Assembly: GCA_022833215.1 (NCBI GenBank)
Contig: JAIPUZ010000101.1
Location: forward strand, 1-33,611
Reading direction: 5' to 3'
Origin: Mesorhizobium sp.
GTDB lineage: Bacteria; Pseudomonadota; Alphaproteobacteria; Rhizobiales; Rhizobiaceae
Length of the DNA stretch: 33,611 nucleotides
Part shown: positions 14,714-22,600 of the stretch, one piece after another
Layout: each line of letters starts with the position of its first letter
Position numbering within the stretch: position 1 is the first letter of the stretch
Notes under the pieces: model-generated
Databases searched by the model: none
Seen by the model: only the letters and a program-made list of their open reading frames with translations
Told to the model about the DNA's origin: nothing
Program-made: the position numbers and the translations under genes

Positions 14714-15387
14714 AGCGGCTCCATTTCCGTCACAGCGGCCCCGGCGCGGAGCGCTGCAATCTCCCCGGCAAGTGTGTGTGCAAGCGCGGCGACGTCTTCG
14801 TGCGCCGTGTCGTGCAGGGCTTCCGCGACGATCAGGGCCTGCGCGGTTTGCGCGCGAACGGCGGACCGCCCGCTTTGACGGTTGGTCCAGCGGCGGGCAT
14901 GGGCCTGCCGGCCCTCGTCGGCAAAAATCACCTCGCCGGGTTCCGGATGCTCGATCCCGCCCGCGAAGGTCTCATAGATCTCGTCACCGTCGGCGAGGCG
15001 CACGGTCATGCCGCCGGCAATCCCCGATGTATCGAACACCGCCACCGGAATGGCGAAGGCCATCGAGGCGGCGTTGCACAGGTCGACCAGAGGATGGAGC
15101 GCGGGAAGCCTCCCTTCCTTCCGGTAGCGTCTGAGCAGGGCTTCGGAGGCGCAACGGTATTGGGTCGGCTTGAGGCCCATCGCGGAAAAGGCGCGCCGCC
15201 AGCCCTGTATCTCCGGAAAATCGCCCTCGCTGGCTGCGGCGAGCCGCTTGTCGGCAACCCCGGCCAGCCGCGCGATCACGGCGGAAGTGTCGGCGTTCGC
15301 GTCGATGCCATCGACAAGCAGGGCGCGGGAGCGCAGTTGCGGAAACCGGCGCGGAATTTCAGGGGCATAGCGAAACTGTGTGGGCAT
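14710..15387 (-). CDS. Stand-alone B3/4-domain protein (PheRS-beta-like tRNA-editing fold)
   Basis: 225 aa from ATG 15387 (MPTQFRYAPEI...), with AGGA just upstream; the frame runs 12 codons further to a TTG, which I reject. The protein matches the free-standing B3/4 domain found in the phenylalanyl-tRNA synthetase beta subunit: WRRAFSAMGLKPTQYRCASEALLRR (about 61-85), then LPALHPLVDLCNAASMAFAIPVAVFD (about 91-116), and a GDEIYETFAGG...PGEVIFAD segment. Such proteins are thought to edit or recognise mischarged tRNA or amino acids. Coupling to a LysE-type exporter suggests disposal of a harmful or non-protein amino acid. That link is inference. Confidence 0.88.
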   Translation of the reverse strand: MPTQFRYAPEIPRRFPQLRSRALLVDGIDANADTSAVIARLAGVADKRLAAASEGDFPEIQGWRRAFSAMGLKPTQYRCASEALLRRYRKEGRLPALHPLVDLCNAASMAFAIPVAVFDTSGIAGGMTVRLADGDEIYETFAGGIEHPEPGEVIFADEGRQAHARRWTNRQSGRSAVRAQTAQALIVAEALHDTAHEDVAALAHTLAGEIAALRAGAAVTEMEPL

Positions 15388-15393
15388 AGTCCT

Positions 15394-15413
15394 GGCTCGA
15401 CTGTTTTCGAGCC
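15394..15413 (-). promoter_or_regulatory. Hairpin between the AraC gene and the B3/4 gene
   Basis: Perfect 7-bp inverted repeat GGCTCGA-N6-TCGAGCC in the 70-bp gap after the AraC stop and 7 nt before the B3/4 start. It could attenuate read-through from the regulator gene or act as an operator; CCATATGG lies directly beside it. Confidence 0.4.
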
Positions 15414-15457
15414 ATATGGACAAGCCTGCTTCGCCCTGTCTTGAAGGAAATTGCGGG

Positions 15458-16264
15458 TCAGTTCATGGCGGCCGCGTAGACGCCCGGCGACATGCCGTAG
15501 GTGCGCACGAAACGCCGGGTCATGTGGCTCTGGTCGGCGAAGCCGGCAGCATGCGCCACATCCGCAAGGGCAATGCCTTCCGCAATCATCTTGCGCGCCT
15601 TTTCCAGCCGGCGCTGAACGAGATAGGCATGCGGGGTCAGGCCGGTCGCCTTCGAGAAGCCGCGCAGGAGCTGAAACTGGCTGACGCCGCCGAGCGCGGC
15701 CAGTTCGTCAAGCGACACCTGCGCGGAAGGATCGTCGTCGATGCGCGCGCGCGCCTGTTCGATGGCCCGGGGCGCTCCCGGCCGCTCCCGTTTCCGGCGT
15801 TCGACCAGCCCCGCCAGAAGCAGGAGGAGATGTTCCCGAACCTCGATTTCACTTTGCCCGCCGCGTGGATCGGTCATCGCGCGAAACAGGGACTGAAAGC
15901 GTGCCGCCGATGCCGCGTCGCGCAGCGCCGGGTGCGAAAGCTCGGCGCTGTCCGCGTCGCCGTCCGTCAGGGCGCGGATCGGTTCGACCAGGGCGACCGG
16001 GTCGAAATAAAGCATCCGCCATGAACGGCCACCCTCTCCGAGGGGCGAGCCGTCATGCACCTCGCCGGGATTGACGGTGATGACGTCGCCGGCTTCCGCC
16101 TCCACGACACCGCGTCCGCTCATGGATTTCTGCGCACCGCGCAGGATGACCCCGATGCCGAACTGGTCGTGCGTATGCCGGCCAAACGTGTGAGACGTAT
16201 CGGCGCAAACCGCGTCCACGCCCCTCATCCCGCAACGGGTTATCCTGAAACGTCCGCTTGCCAT
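15458..16264 (-). CDS. AraC-family transcriptional regulator
   Basis: 268 aa from ATG 16264; the frame extends 7 codons to a TTG with no better ribosome site. The N-terminal cupin-like ligand domain (about 1-150) includes SHTFGRHTHDQFGIGVI and GDVITVNPGEVHDG, the usual AraC arm and barrel. The C-terminal double HTH spans about 165-268: VSLDELAALGGVSQFQLLRGF, then ALADVAHAAGFADQSHMTRRF and GMSPGVY. It would bind DNA near the B3/4 and LysE genes and respond to a small molecule, probably the exported amino acid. It is on the same strand directly upstream of those genes, in an arrangement common for LysE-type efflux operons. Confidence 0.92.
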   Translation of the reverse strand: MASGRFRITRCGMRGVDAVCADTSHTFGRHTHDQFGIGVILRGAQKSMSGRGVVEAEAGDVITVNPGEVHDGSPLGEGGRSWRMLYFDPVALVEPIRALTDGDADSAELSHPALRDAASAARFQSLFRAMTDPRGGQSEIEVREHLLLLLAGLVERRKRERPGAPRAIEQARARIDDDPSAQVSLDELAALGGVSQFQLLRGFSKATGLTPHAYLVQRRLEKARKMIAEGIALADVAHAAGFADQSHMTRRFVRTYGMSPGVYAAAMN

Positions 16265-16339
16265 CGCGCCTACACTACACCGCAACCGCAGCCCGGGCCA
16301 TGCATTGCCGGGGAGGCCGATGCGCCTCGCTGGCGCGCC

Positions 16340-16382
16340 CGGCTCGGGGGCCGCTGAAAAATCATCAGCGGCCCCCGAGCCG
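16340..16382 (-). terminator. 18-bp perfect inverted repeat holding the response-regulator stop codon
   Basis: CGGCTCGGGGGCCGCTGA (16340-16357) is repeated in inverted form at 16365-16382 with a 7-nt loop. On the minus strand the first arm encodes the last residues RLGGR and the TGA stop; the loop contains TTTT. A stem this long and GC-rich should end the kinase/regulator operon, but no T-tract follows it. Confidence 0.65.
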
Positions 16383-17003
16383 GACGATTCCGGTTTCCAG
16401 CGCCACGCGCGCTGCCTGGACGCGCGAGGTCACCTTCAGTTTCCTGTAGATGCTCTTGAGATAATCGCCGACCGTATGCTCGGATATTCCGACAATTTCG
16501 GCGATCCGCATATTGGTGTGGCCTTTCGCCAGTTCCGCCAGCACCTGTTTTTCGCGCGGGCTGAAATGAATGCCGCAATCCGCGGGCTGACTGTCTTCGT
16601 GCAGCCGGACCCTTTCGACGAGGCTCAGCTTGGAGCGCACCTTCATCTGCAGCATTTCGAAATCGATCGGCTTGGTCAGATAGTCATCCGCCCCAAGCCG
16701 CAGTCCATCCAGAATATGGGACCTGTCCGCCAATGCGCTCAGGAACAGGAAAGGGGTGCCATCCAGATGCCGGTGGCTGGCGCGGATCGTCCTGAAGAAA
16801 TCGAGGCCGCTGAGGCCCGGCATCAGGATGTCGCAGATGATGAGCGCGGGGTGCTCGGTCCTGAGAATATCAAGCGCCTGACCGCCATCGGCAGCCAGAA
16901 GCACGTCAAAACCCGAATGCGAAAGCTCTTCGCCGATCTCGGTGCGGATATCCAGCTCGTCCTCGATGCAGAGGATCTTATCCGCCTTGCGGTTGTCGGG
17001 CAT
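16365..17003 (-). CDS. Two-component response regulator, REC + LuxR-type HTH
   Basis: 212 aa. REC domain about 8-125: acidic pair in LCIEDE (E14, D15), phospho-acceptor D58 in LIICDILMPG, Ser/Thr switch position in FLFLSAL, and conserved K111 in YLTKPID. The output domain, about 148-208, is a LuxR/NarL-type HTH: FSPREKQVLAELAKGHTNMRIAEIVGISEHTVGDYLKSIYRKLKV. The gene overlaps the kinase gene by 26 bp, so the two are translated together and form a cognate pair. It probably activates transcription after phosphorylation; targets are unknown. The end of the reading frame is built into a perfect inverted repeat. Confidence 0.95.
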   Translation of the reverse strand: MPDNRKADKILCIEDELDIRTEIGEELSHSGFDVLLAADGGQALDILRTEHPALIICDILMPGLSGLDFFRTIRASHRHLDGTPFLFLSALADRSHILDGLRLGADDYLTKPIDFEMLQMKVRSKLSLVERVRLHEDSQPADCGIHFSPREKQVLAELAKGHTNMRIAEIVGISEHTVGDYLKSIYRKLKVTSRVQAARVALETGIVRLGGR

Positions 17004-18375
17004 GATGAAGGTCGCTCCCTGGCAGTTTCAGAATGAACCGTGTCCCCCCCGGGTCGATTGATTCGCAGTGGATATCGCCGCCATGGAGCCGGGCCAGCGT
17101 TTGCGACAGGCTCAGACCAAGCCCCGTTCCCGACAGATGGGCGACATTGGCAGCGCGATAGAAGCGGTCGAAAATCCTTGACCGCTCCGCCGCCGGGATG
17201 CCGATGCCACGGTCGCTGACAGCGCAGGTGCAGAACGCCCCCTGCCGTTCGAGCACAACGCTGATCGGCTGGCCGGCCGGCGAGTATTTTTCGGCGTTGG
17301 AAAGAAAATTCGTCAGGATCTGCTCGATCAGAATCGCGTCGCCTTCGAACGGCAGCGCCCTGTCCGGCAGCACAACCTCGACAGGCCGCACGGGATGGAG
17401 TTCCCGATGATCGGCGCAGACGCTCCTGACGAGCTGACGAAGGTCGAAGACCTCCTTTTTCAGCGGCAGGCCCTGCTCGTTGAGCGTATCGTTGCTGATC
17501 GTGCTGTCGATGATGAGGGTCAGACGCTGCACGGCATGGCGAATCCGCTGCGACCGCTCCGACAGGACTGCCGGGGTGATGTCGTGCGAGCGACGGATGA
17601 AACGCTGTGCGATCATGTCGATGATCGTGATCGGCGTCCTGAACTGATGCGACACGGTGGTGAGGAAGTTCTTGTAGATGGCGTTGGTCAAACGCTCGTT
17701 CTCGAGGGCTCTCCGCAAGGCCGCCGTTCGCTCCTCGACTGTCTCTTCGAGGAGATGCGCGTGCTCGTTCAGTGCCGTGTTCGCCTTGTCGAGGGCACGC
17801 AGATTGGCGAGCAACTGCCAGGCCATGAAGCCGCCCGCCGCCAGAATGCCGGAAATGGAGATCATGACGAGGTATAGCGTCTGCAACTGGTGGTCGCGCT
17901 GGTCGCCGCCCTCATCGCGCTGGGCCAGCATCACCTTGTTGCTCAGCCGGACGAGCTCATCGAATGACGAGGAAATCCTGCCATAGAGCTCCAGCCCGAA
18001 AGCGGGATCGGTCACGCGCTCCCTGTCCAGCCCGGAAAGATTGCCGATCAGCCTGTCGAGAGGCTCTGGCGACCCATCCAGCCCGGCCAGATAGTCGTAT
18101 TGTGGATTGTCCTTCAGCAGGCTGAGCCGGCTGATGAGAATATCGAGTTGCAGCAGGATCGCATCGTCGTCGCGCAGTTCTGCGGGCAACAGCATATGGC
18201 CGGCCAGCTTGCGCGCTTCGCGCTCGGCCTGCGTCACGCTCCACAGCATGTTCTCGCCGGTGTAGCTCGCGAGTTCGCGGTGGATGCTCATGAGCTGAAG
18301 GAACGCGTAGGACAGCGTCAGCGCGAAGCCGACGATCGCCAGCCCGGCAACAGCATAGCTGCGCCGCACTCTCAT
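16978..18375 (-). CDS. Membrane sensor histidine kinase
   Basis: 465 aa from ATG 18375, which overlaps the upstream stop (ATGA) and has AAGGA about 10 nt before it; an ATG nine codons earlier is less likely. First membrane span about residues 7-28 (AVAGLAIVGFALTLSYAFLQLM), a periplasmic helical region of about 130 residues, second span near 162-184 (LYLVMISISGILAAGGFMAW). A coiled-coil linker then leads to the H-box FLTTVSHQFRTPI with H243. The ATPase domain has NFLSNAEKYS, DRGIGIPAAERSRIFDRFYRA and GTGLGLSLS. All catalytic motifs are present, so it should be an active kinase for the neighbouring response regulator. The exported sulfite-oxidase-like protein encoded just upstream is the obvious candidate partner of its periplasmic domain. 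Confidence 0.95.
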   Translation of the reverse strand: MRVRRSYAVAGLAIVGFALTLSYAFLQLMSIHRELASYTGENMLWSVTQAEREARKLAGHMLLPAELRDDDAILLQLDILISRLSLLKDNPQYDYLAGLDGSPEPLDRLIGNLSGLDRERVTDPAFGLELYGRISSSFDELVRLSNKVMLAQRDEGGDQRDHQLQTLYLVMISISGILAAGGFMAWQLLANLRALDKANTALNEHAHLLEETVEERTAALRRALENERLTNAIYKNFLTTVSHQFRTPITIIDMIAQRFIRRSHDITPAVLSERSQRIRHAVQRLTLIIDSTISNDTLNEQGLPLKKEVFDLRQLVRSVCADHRELHPVRPVEVVLPDRALPFEGDAILIEQILTNFLSNAEKYSPAGQPISVVLERQGAFCTCAVSDRGIGIPAAERSRIFDRFYRAANVAHLSGTGLGLSLSQTLARLHGGDIHCESIDPGGTRFILKLPGSDLHHARQPQGG

Positions 18376-18866
18376 CTGATCCGGAGTTCCTTGAGCTGCC
18401 ATGCCCAGCGATGATCGAACCGCGAATCCCGAAGCTCCTGGAAATCGTCGCGCGGATAGACGACCCAGTAAGGCCCCTTGTCGCTCACATGCAGCCGCTC
18501 GCCATCCATATAGGCCGCGATCAGGACATCGTAGCGGGTGACATCGGCCAGCGGGAACTCGACCTCGTAGTCGTTGAGCGCAATCGCCGTGACCACGGAA
18601 TCGGGATGGTCGCCCGGATCGATGCCGGCCGCTTCCAGTATTTTTTCAAGGGACACACCTTCGAACAGGTGGGGACCTTCCGTCCAGACGGTGCTGGTGG
18701 TGATCCTGCTGCGTGGCAGGGCAAGCAGCCGATCTTCTGTCAGAACGGTTTCCCGCCCGTCAGCGGACAGGATTCTGAGGCTGCCAATGGCACCGGCATT
18801 AACGGTCTGGGCCATGATGAGAAACAACCCTGCGAACAACAGTCGCCATCCCGAACCCATGCGCAT
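18372..18866 (-). CDS. Exported sulfite-oxidase-like (molybdopterin-domain) protein without the catalytic Cys
   Basis: 164 aa; M1 at 18866 or M3 at 18860, the latter better spaced from AAAGG. A signal peptide (WRLLFAGLFLIMAQTVNA) predicts periplasmic export. The mature part resembles a shortened oxidoreductase molybdopterin-binding (SUOX) domain: TSTVWTEGPHLFEGVSLEKIL, ALNDYEVEFPLADV, YMDGERL..SDKGPYWVVYP. Active members of the fold hold Mo-pterin through a conserved Cys, but the mature sequence here has no cysteine at all, so enzymatic activity is unlikely. The gene is translationally coupled to the kinase (ATGA) and heads the operon. I infer a periplasmic ligand- or redox-sensing accessory for the kinase. 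Confidence 0.85.
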   Translation of the reverse strand: MRMGSGWRLLFAGLFLIMAQTVNAGAIGSLRILSADGRETVLTEDRLLALPRSRITTSTVWTEGPHLFEGVSLEKILEAAGIDPGDHPDSVVTAIALNDYEVEFPLADVTRYDVLIAAYMDGERLHVSDKGPYWVVYPRDDFQELRDSRFDHRWAWQLKELRIR

Positions 18867-18889
18867 GCCTTTCAGTCGTCATACTCAGA

Positions 18890-18911
18890 CTTGGCGACAT
18901 GCATAGCCAAG
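18890..18911. promoter_or_regulatory. Inverted repeat upstream of the signalling operon
   Basis: CTTGGC-N10-GCCAAG, perfect 6-bp arms, centred about 35 bp upstream of the 18866 start. It is a possible operator for the three-gene operon, perhaps for autoregulation. The rest of the gap up to 19058 contains degenerate GGTCGGGGCAG repeats and no gene. Confidence 0.3.
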
Positions 18912-19058
18912 GTTCGGAGTGTTTTCGACCCGACAAGGCAAAATTCTTTAGGCCAGACAGAAAAGTCCGGTCAGCGCAGGCCGGGTCGGGGCAGCCATGT
19001 TCGGGGCGGGTATGGTCGGGGCAGGCCGGGCCGGCGCGGAAATCCCGGCTCGGCATCG

Positions 19059-19589
19059 CTACAAATCCGCGTGCCGGTCCAGAGCCGACGCGAAGCCTTT
19101 CAGGGAAACGGAAAAGGTGAGCTCCTTGTCATCGGTGCTGGTCACCTTCAGCATGAGTGTCGATCCGGACCGCAGGGCCTTGAGAGCCGCGGCGTCGAAC
19201 TCGACTGGAAGAATGCAGCCGGCGGGCAGGCAGGTCGAGAAATGCGCTGCCGGAAGCGCTGCCTCGTCATCGACCTGGAAGGTGACCCCCTCCTGAAGTT
19301 TCAGCCCGAAGGGAAGAACGGCAATGCCCTTGATGCCGTCCTGCGACCGGGACTGGATCTCGATGGCGAGAATGCGCTGGCCGCCCTGCTGGTATTGCTG
19401 CTGCAACACAGCGCATTGCTTGGCGCCGTTGGCAATCTGGCAGCTGACCTGCCAGTCCTCGTGCGTCTCCTGCAACGAGGTTGCCCCGCCCGGCAGGACG
19501 GCGGCTTCCTGCGCAACGGCGGAAGGCGCGCCCAGCGCGCCTGCAGAGAACAGGAGCGCCGCGAAAAATGTCGATTTTGCAGTCTTCAT
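19059..19589 (-). CDS. IalB-family (invasion-associated locus B) exported protein
   Basis: 176 aa. Signal peptide MKTAKSTFFAALLFSAGALGAPSAVAQ, then a compact domain with DWQVSCQ...QCAVLQQQ, IEIQSRSQDGIKGIAVLPFGLKLQEGVTFQVDD, FSTCLPAGCILPVEFD and a final TFSVSLKGFASALD. This is the IalB family pattern, with four cysteines that probably form two disulfides. IalB was named in Bartonella, where it aids erythrocyte invasion. Homologues are widespread in non-pathogenic rhizobia, so no virulence role should be assumed. It lies about 100 bp after the autotransporter stop on the same strand, separated by a terminator-like hairpin. Confidence 0.92.
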   Translation of the reverse strand: MKTAKSTFFAALLFSAGALGAPSAVAQEAAVLPGGATSLQETHEDWQVSCQIANGAKQCAVLQQQYQQGGQRILAIEIQSRSQDGIKGIAVLPFGLKLQEGVTFQVDDEAALPAAHFSTCLPAGCILPVEFDAAALKALRSGSTLMLKVTSTDDKELTFSVSLKGFASALDRHADL

Positions 19590-19643
19590 GTCGAAATTCC
19601 GGTTTCAATGGTCCGGGATCTGCATCCCTGTGAAATGAGGCAA

Positions 19644-19668
19644 CCCCGGCCTAACCAGATGGCCGGGG
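19644..19668 (-). terminator. Hairpin after the autotransporter gene
   Basis: CCCCGGCC (19644-19651), 9-nt loop, GGCCGGGG (19661-19668). On the minus strand it lies about 24 nt after the autotransporter stop and is followed by TTGCC, a weak T-run. It is likely a terminator or attenuator between the autotransporter and the IalB gene. Confidence 0.55.
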
Positions 19669-19691
19669 CAATATCGATGCGGAAGCCGGTC

Positions 19692-22600
19692 TCAGAACTT
19701 CCAGCGCAGGCTGACGGAGCCGCTGTGCACATCCGTGTAGCTGCCGAACTGGCCCTGATAGCCGGCTTCCACGCTCCAGCCCTTCAGGCTTTGCAGTTCG
19801 GCCGACGCACCGATCTTCCAGTTCGACCTGTCAAGCGGCGTCGCGATCATGGCCGGGGCAGCAGCCGTGGAGGCGCCGATGAAGCTGATCGGCGTTTCGA
19901 TCATGTCGGTCGAACGATAGGCCCAGCCACCGCTCAGCGACAGAAGACCTTCCACGCCGTCTCCCGCCTCGAACCGGTATCCCAGCGACAGCTTCGGCTC
20001 CACCTCGCCGATATACTGGGTGTGCGAGGACATGCGCACACCGATTCCGCCGAGGCCACGTTCGGCATAGCTGCCGGTATGCAGGGCGGTGCCGGTGAAG
20101 GCCAGCGCAGGGCGCAGGGTCAGGCTCTCCGCCTCGGCCGTGTAGCCGATCTCCGCGGAGAGCTGGCCATAGCCGCTGTTGCCGCTGGCGGTTCCCAGTC
20201 CGGGCTCGAACACGTTGACGGAGCGCGTCGTGTCGTACCACTGCCATCCACCCGTCGCGGTGAAGGCGAGGTCGAAGCCGTTGCCGAATGCACGGCGTGC
20301 GCCGAAGCCAACGTCGAAGCCGTGCCCCTGCCCGTTGAACCGCTCGTCGTCCACGAACAGGCGGTCCATACGGTTGTAACCGAGGGCGCCCGACACCGAC
20401 CACCCGTCTTCAAGACGATGCTCGAAGCCGGTGCGCAGGGAAAGGGTACGGCTGGTTGCACCCCAATAATCCTGCGTCGCCTTCTGATCGAGCTTCGCCA
20501 CGCCAGCATCGGCCCACAGGCAGTTTTCGGCATCGCTTCCGGACCAGCGGCATTCCAGCATCCGCTCCCTGAAGCCGGCGGCCGTGCGATACTGCGTGTG
20601 AAGGGGAGCGACGTGACCCTCGGGATTGAGCTCGCCGAAGACGGTCTTGTAAAGCTCCTCCTGACCTTCCTCCATGTTGCCGAGAGCGGCCATCAGCCGG
20701 CCGATCCCGGAAGCGTCGCCAACCTGCAGGGCAGAATCCATGTGAGCGCCCAGCCGCCGCTCGTTCGGGCGCAGGAACTCGCGCCCGAAATCGCTCTGCA
20801 CCGTCAGATGGATGCCATCCTCGTCGCCGACGATGCCATAATCCAGCGCAAGCGTGCCCGGAACGGAAAGCCCGTTGTCGACGCCCTGCCCCTCTGTCGC
20901 GAACAGGGTCACCGGACGGGCGTTCTCCAGCCACATCAGGTTGATGCGGCCGTTGCCCGCAACCAGCGCATCGCCGGTGACGTTCACCCGGTCGGACGCA
21001 TAGGGGCCGAAGGCGACATCGAACTCCATGTGGCCTGCATCGGTCTGGACGAAATTGCCGTCCAGCGCGACCTCGCTCACCACCCGCGAACCGAACAACA
21101 GGTTGGTCGCGGGATCTTCCTCGTCGTCGAAATCGGGGAAGACATAGCCGGAAGCCAGGTCTTCGGCCCAGCGCGGCGCCGACAGCCCCATCAGGAACGT
21201 GCCGTCATTGGTGAAGGTCGCGACCCCATCCGCAACCGCGGCAGGAAGAGCCCCGCCCGCGCCATCGCCCAGGCCGATCGTGTCGAAAGCCATGAAGACG
21301 GCGTCGGCACGGTTGAGGAAGCGGTTTTCGCCGCTGCCGAGATCGACATTGCCGATCGTCAGGCCGGTGCTCTCGACCGTATCGTTGCCGTCGCTGCCAC
21401 GCACCGCCCATCCGGACACCGCCGACAGCGAGCCGGTGGCGAGCAGGTGATTGTCGGCACCGCCGTCCACCACGACCGCCGCGCCCCGGCCCGAGCCGCC
21501 GCGCACCAGGCCGCCGAGGGTCATGGCGATGTCGCCCGCGCCGTCCTGTCCCCTGCTCTGCGCAAAGACGCCGATGGAATTGGCGCCCGCGGCAAAGATC
21601 AGATCCGAGATGTCGAGACCGATCGCGCCGCCGGAGCCCTCGCCGCCGGCGGAACCGGCGAAGATGCCGTCGACCCAGCCGCCACCGCCGCCGAGGCTCT
21701 GGGCGATCACCCCATAGGCATCGTCGCCAAGCACCACGATCTCGTCGGACTGGGTGAAGGACACGGCGCCGCCGTTGCCACGGTTCTCACTGTTGAGGGC
21801 GACGGTCGTCTGGCTGTCCGCGCCGAAGACGCTGCCGCCGCCACCGCCGATGCTCTGCAGCAGAACGCCGTGCGCTCCGGCCCCTGCCGTCACGATCGCG
21901 CCATCGTTGACGAGCGAAACCATGCCGCCATCGCCCTCGGCGTGGTTGCTTCCGCCGAGCGACACGGATGCGATCCCGGTGCCGGCGACACGGACATCGC
22001 CGCCGCCCGCACCGATGGATTGCAGCATCAGGCCGACCGAACCGTCGCCCGTCGTCACCGCACCGCTGAAGATGCCCTCGACCGAGCCGCCATGGCCGCC
22101 GGCGGCATCCTTCGCCCCGAGCGACGCGCCAACATTCCCGGCCGCGCCCGACACCGAGGCGACCGATGCGCCGCCGCCAGCGCCAATGCTCTGCAACAGG
22201 GCGGCTGTCGCCCTGTCCCCGGTCGTGGCAATGCGCCCGATCTGTTCACGCACGACATTGCCGGCCTGTTCGCCCTGACTCCCGAGAGCGCCCAGTTCAA
22301 GACGAATGTCGCCGAACGCCGCATCCGTGTCGTTGAGGAAATTGCCCACCGCGACGCCGCCGCCGCCGCCGATCGACTGGCTCAGAACGGCGGCCGACAG
22401 CAGGCCCGTCGTAACGACCTCGCCTGTCTGCGAGGCGAGGATGTCGCCTCCCCTGTTGCCGGTGCCGTCCTGGCCGCCGAGGGCCAGCTCGAAATGAAGC
22501 GGGACCGCATCAGGATCGCCGTTGTCCGCGCCGAGGCGCGCACGCACGTCCACCGTGCCGCCGCCGCCGCCGATTGCCTGAGCCAGATCGCCGAACGAGA

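Noticed and set aside
18940-19045. GGTCGGGGCAG-type short repeats upstream of the signalling operon
   Set aside because: Only a few degenerate copies in G-rich DNA; not enough to call a repeat element or binding-site cluster.
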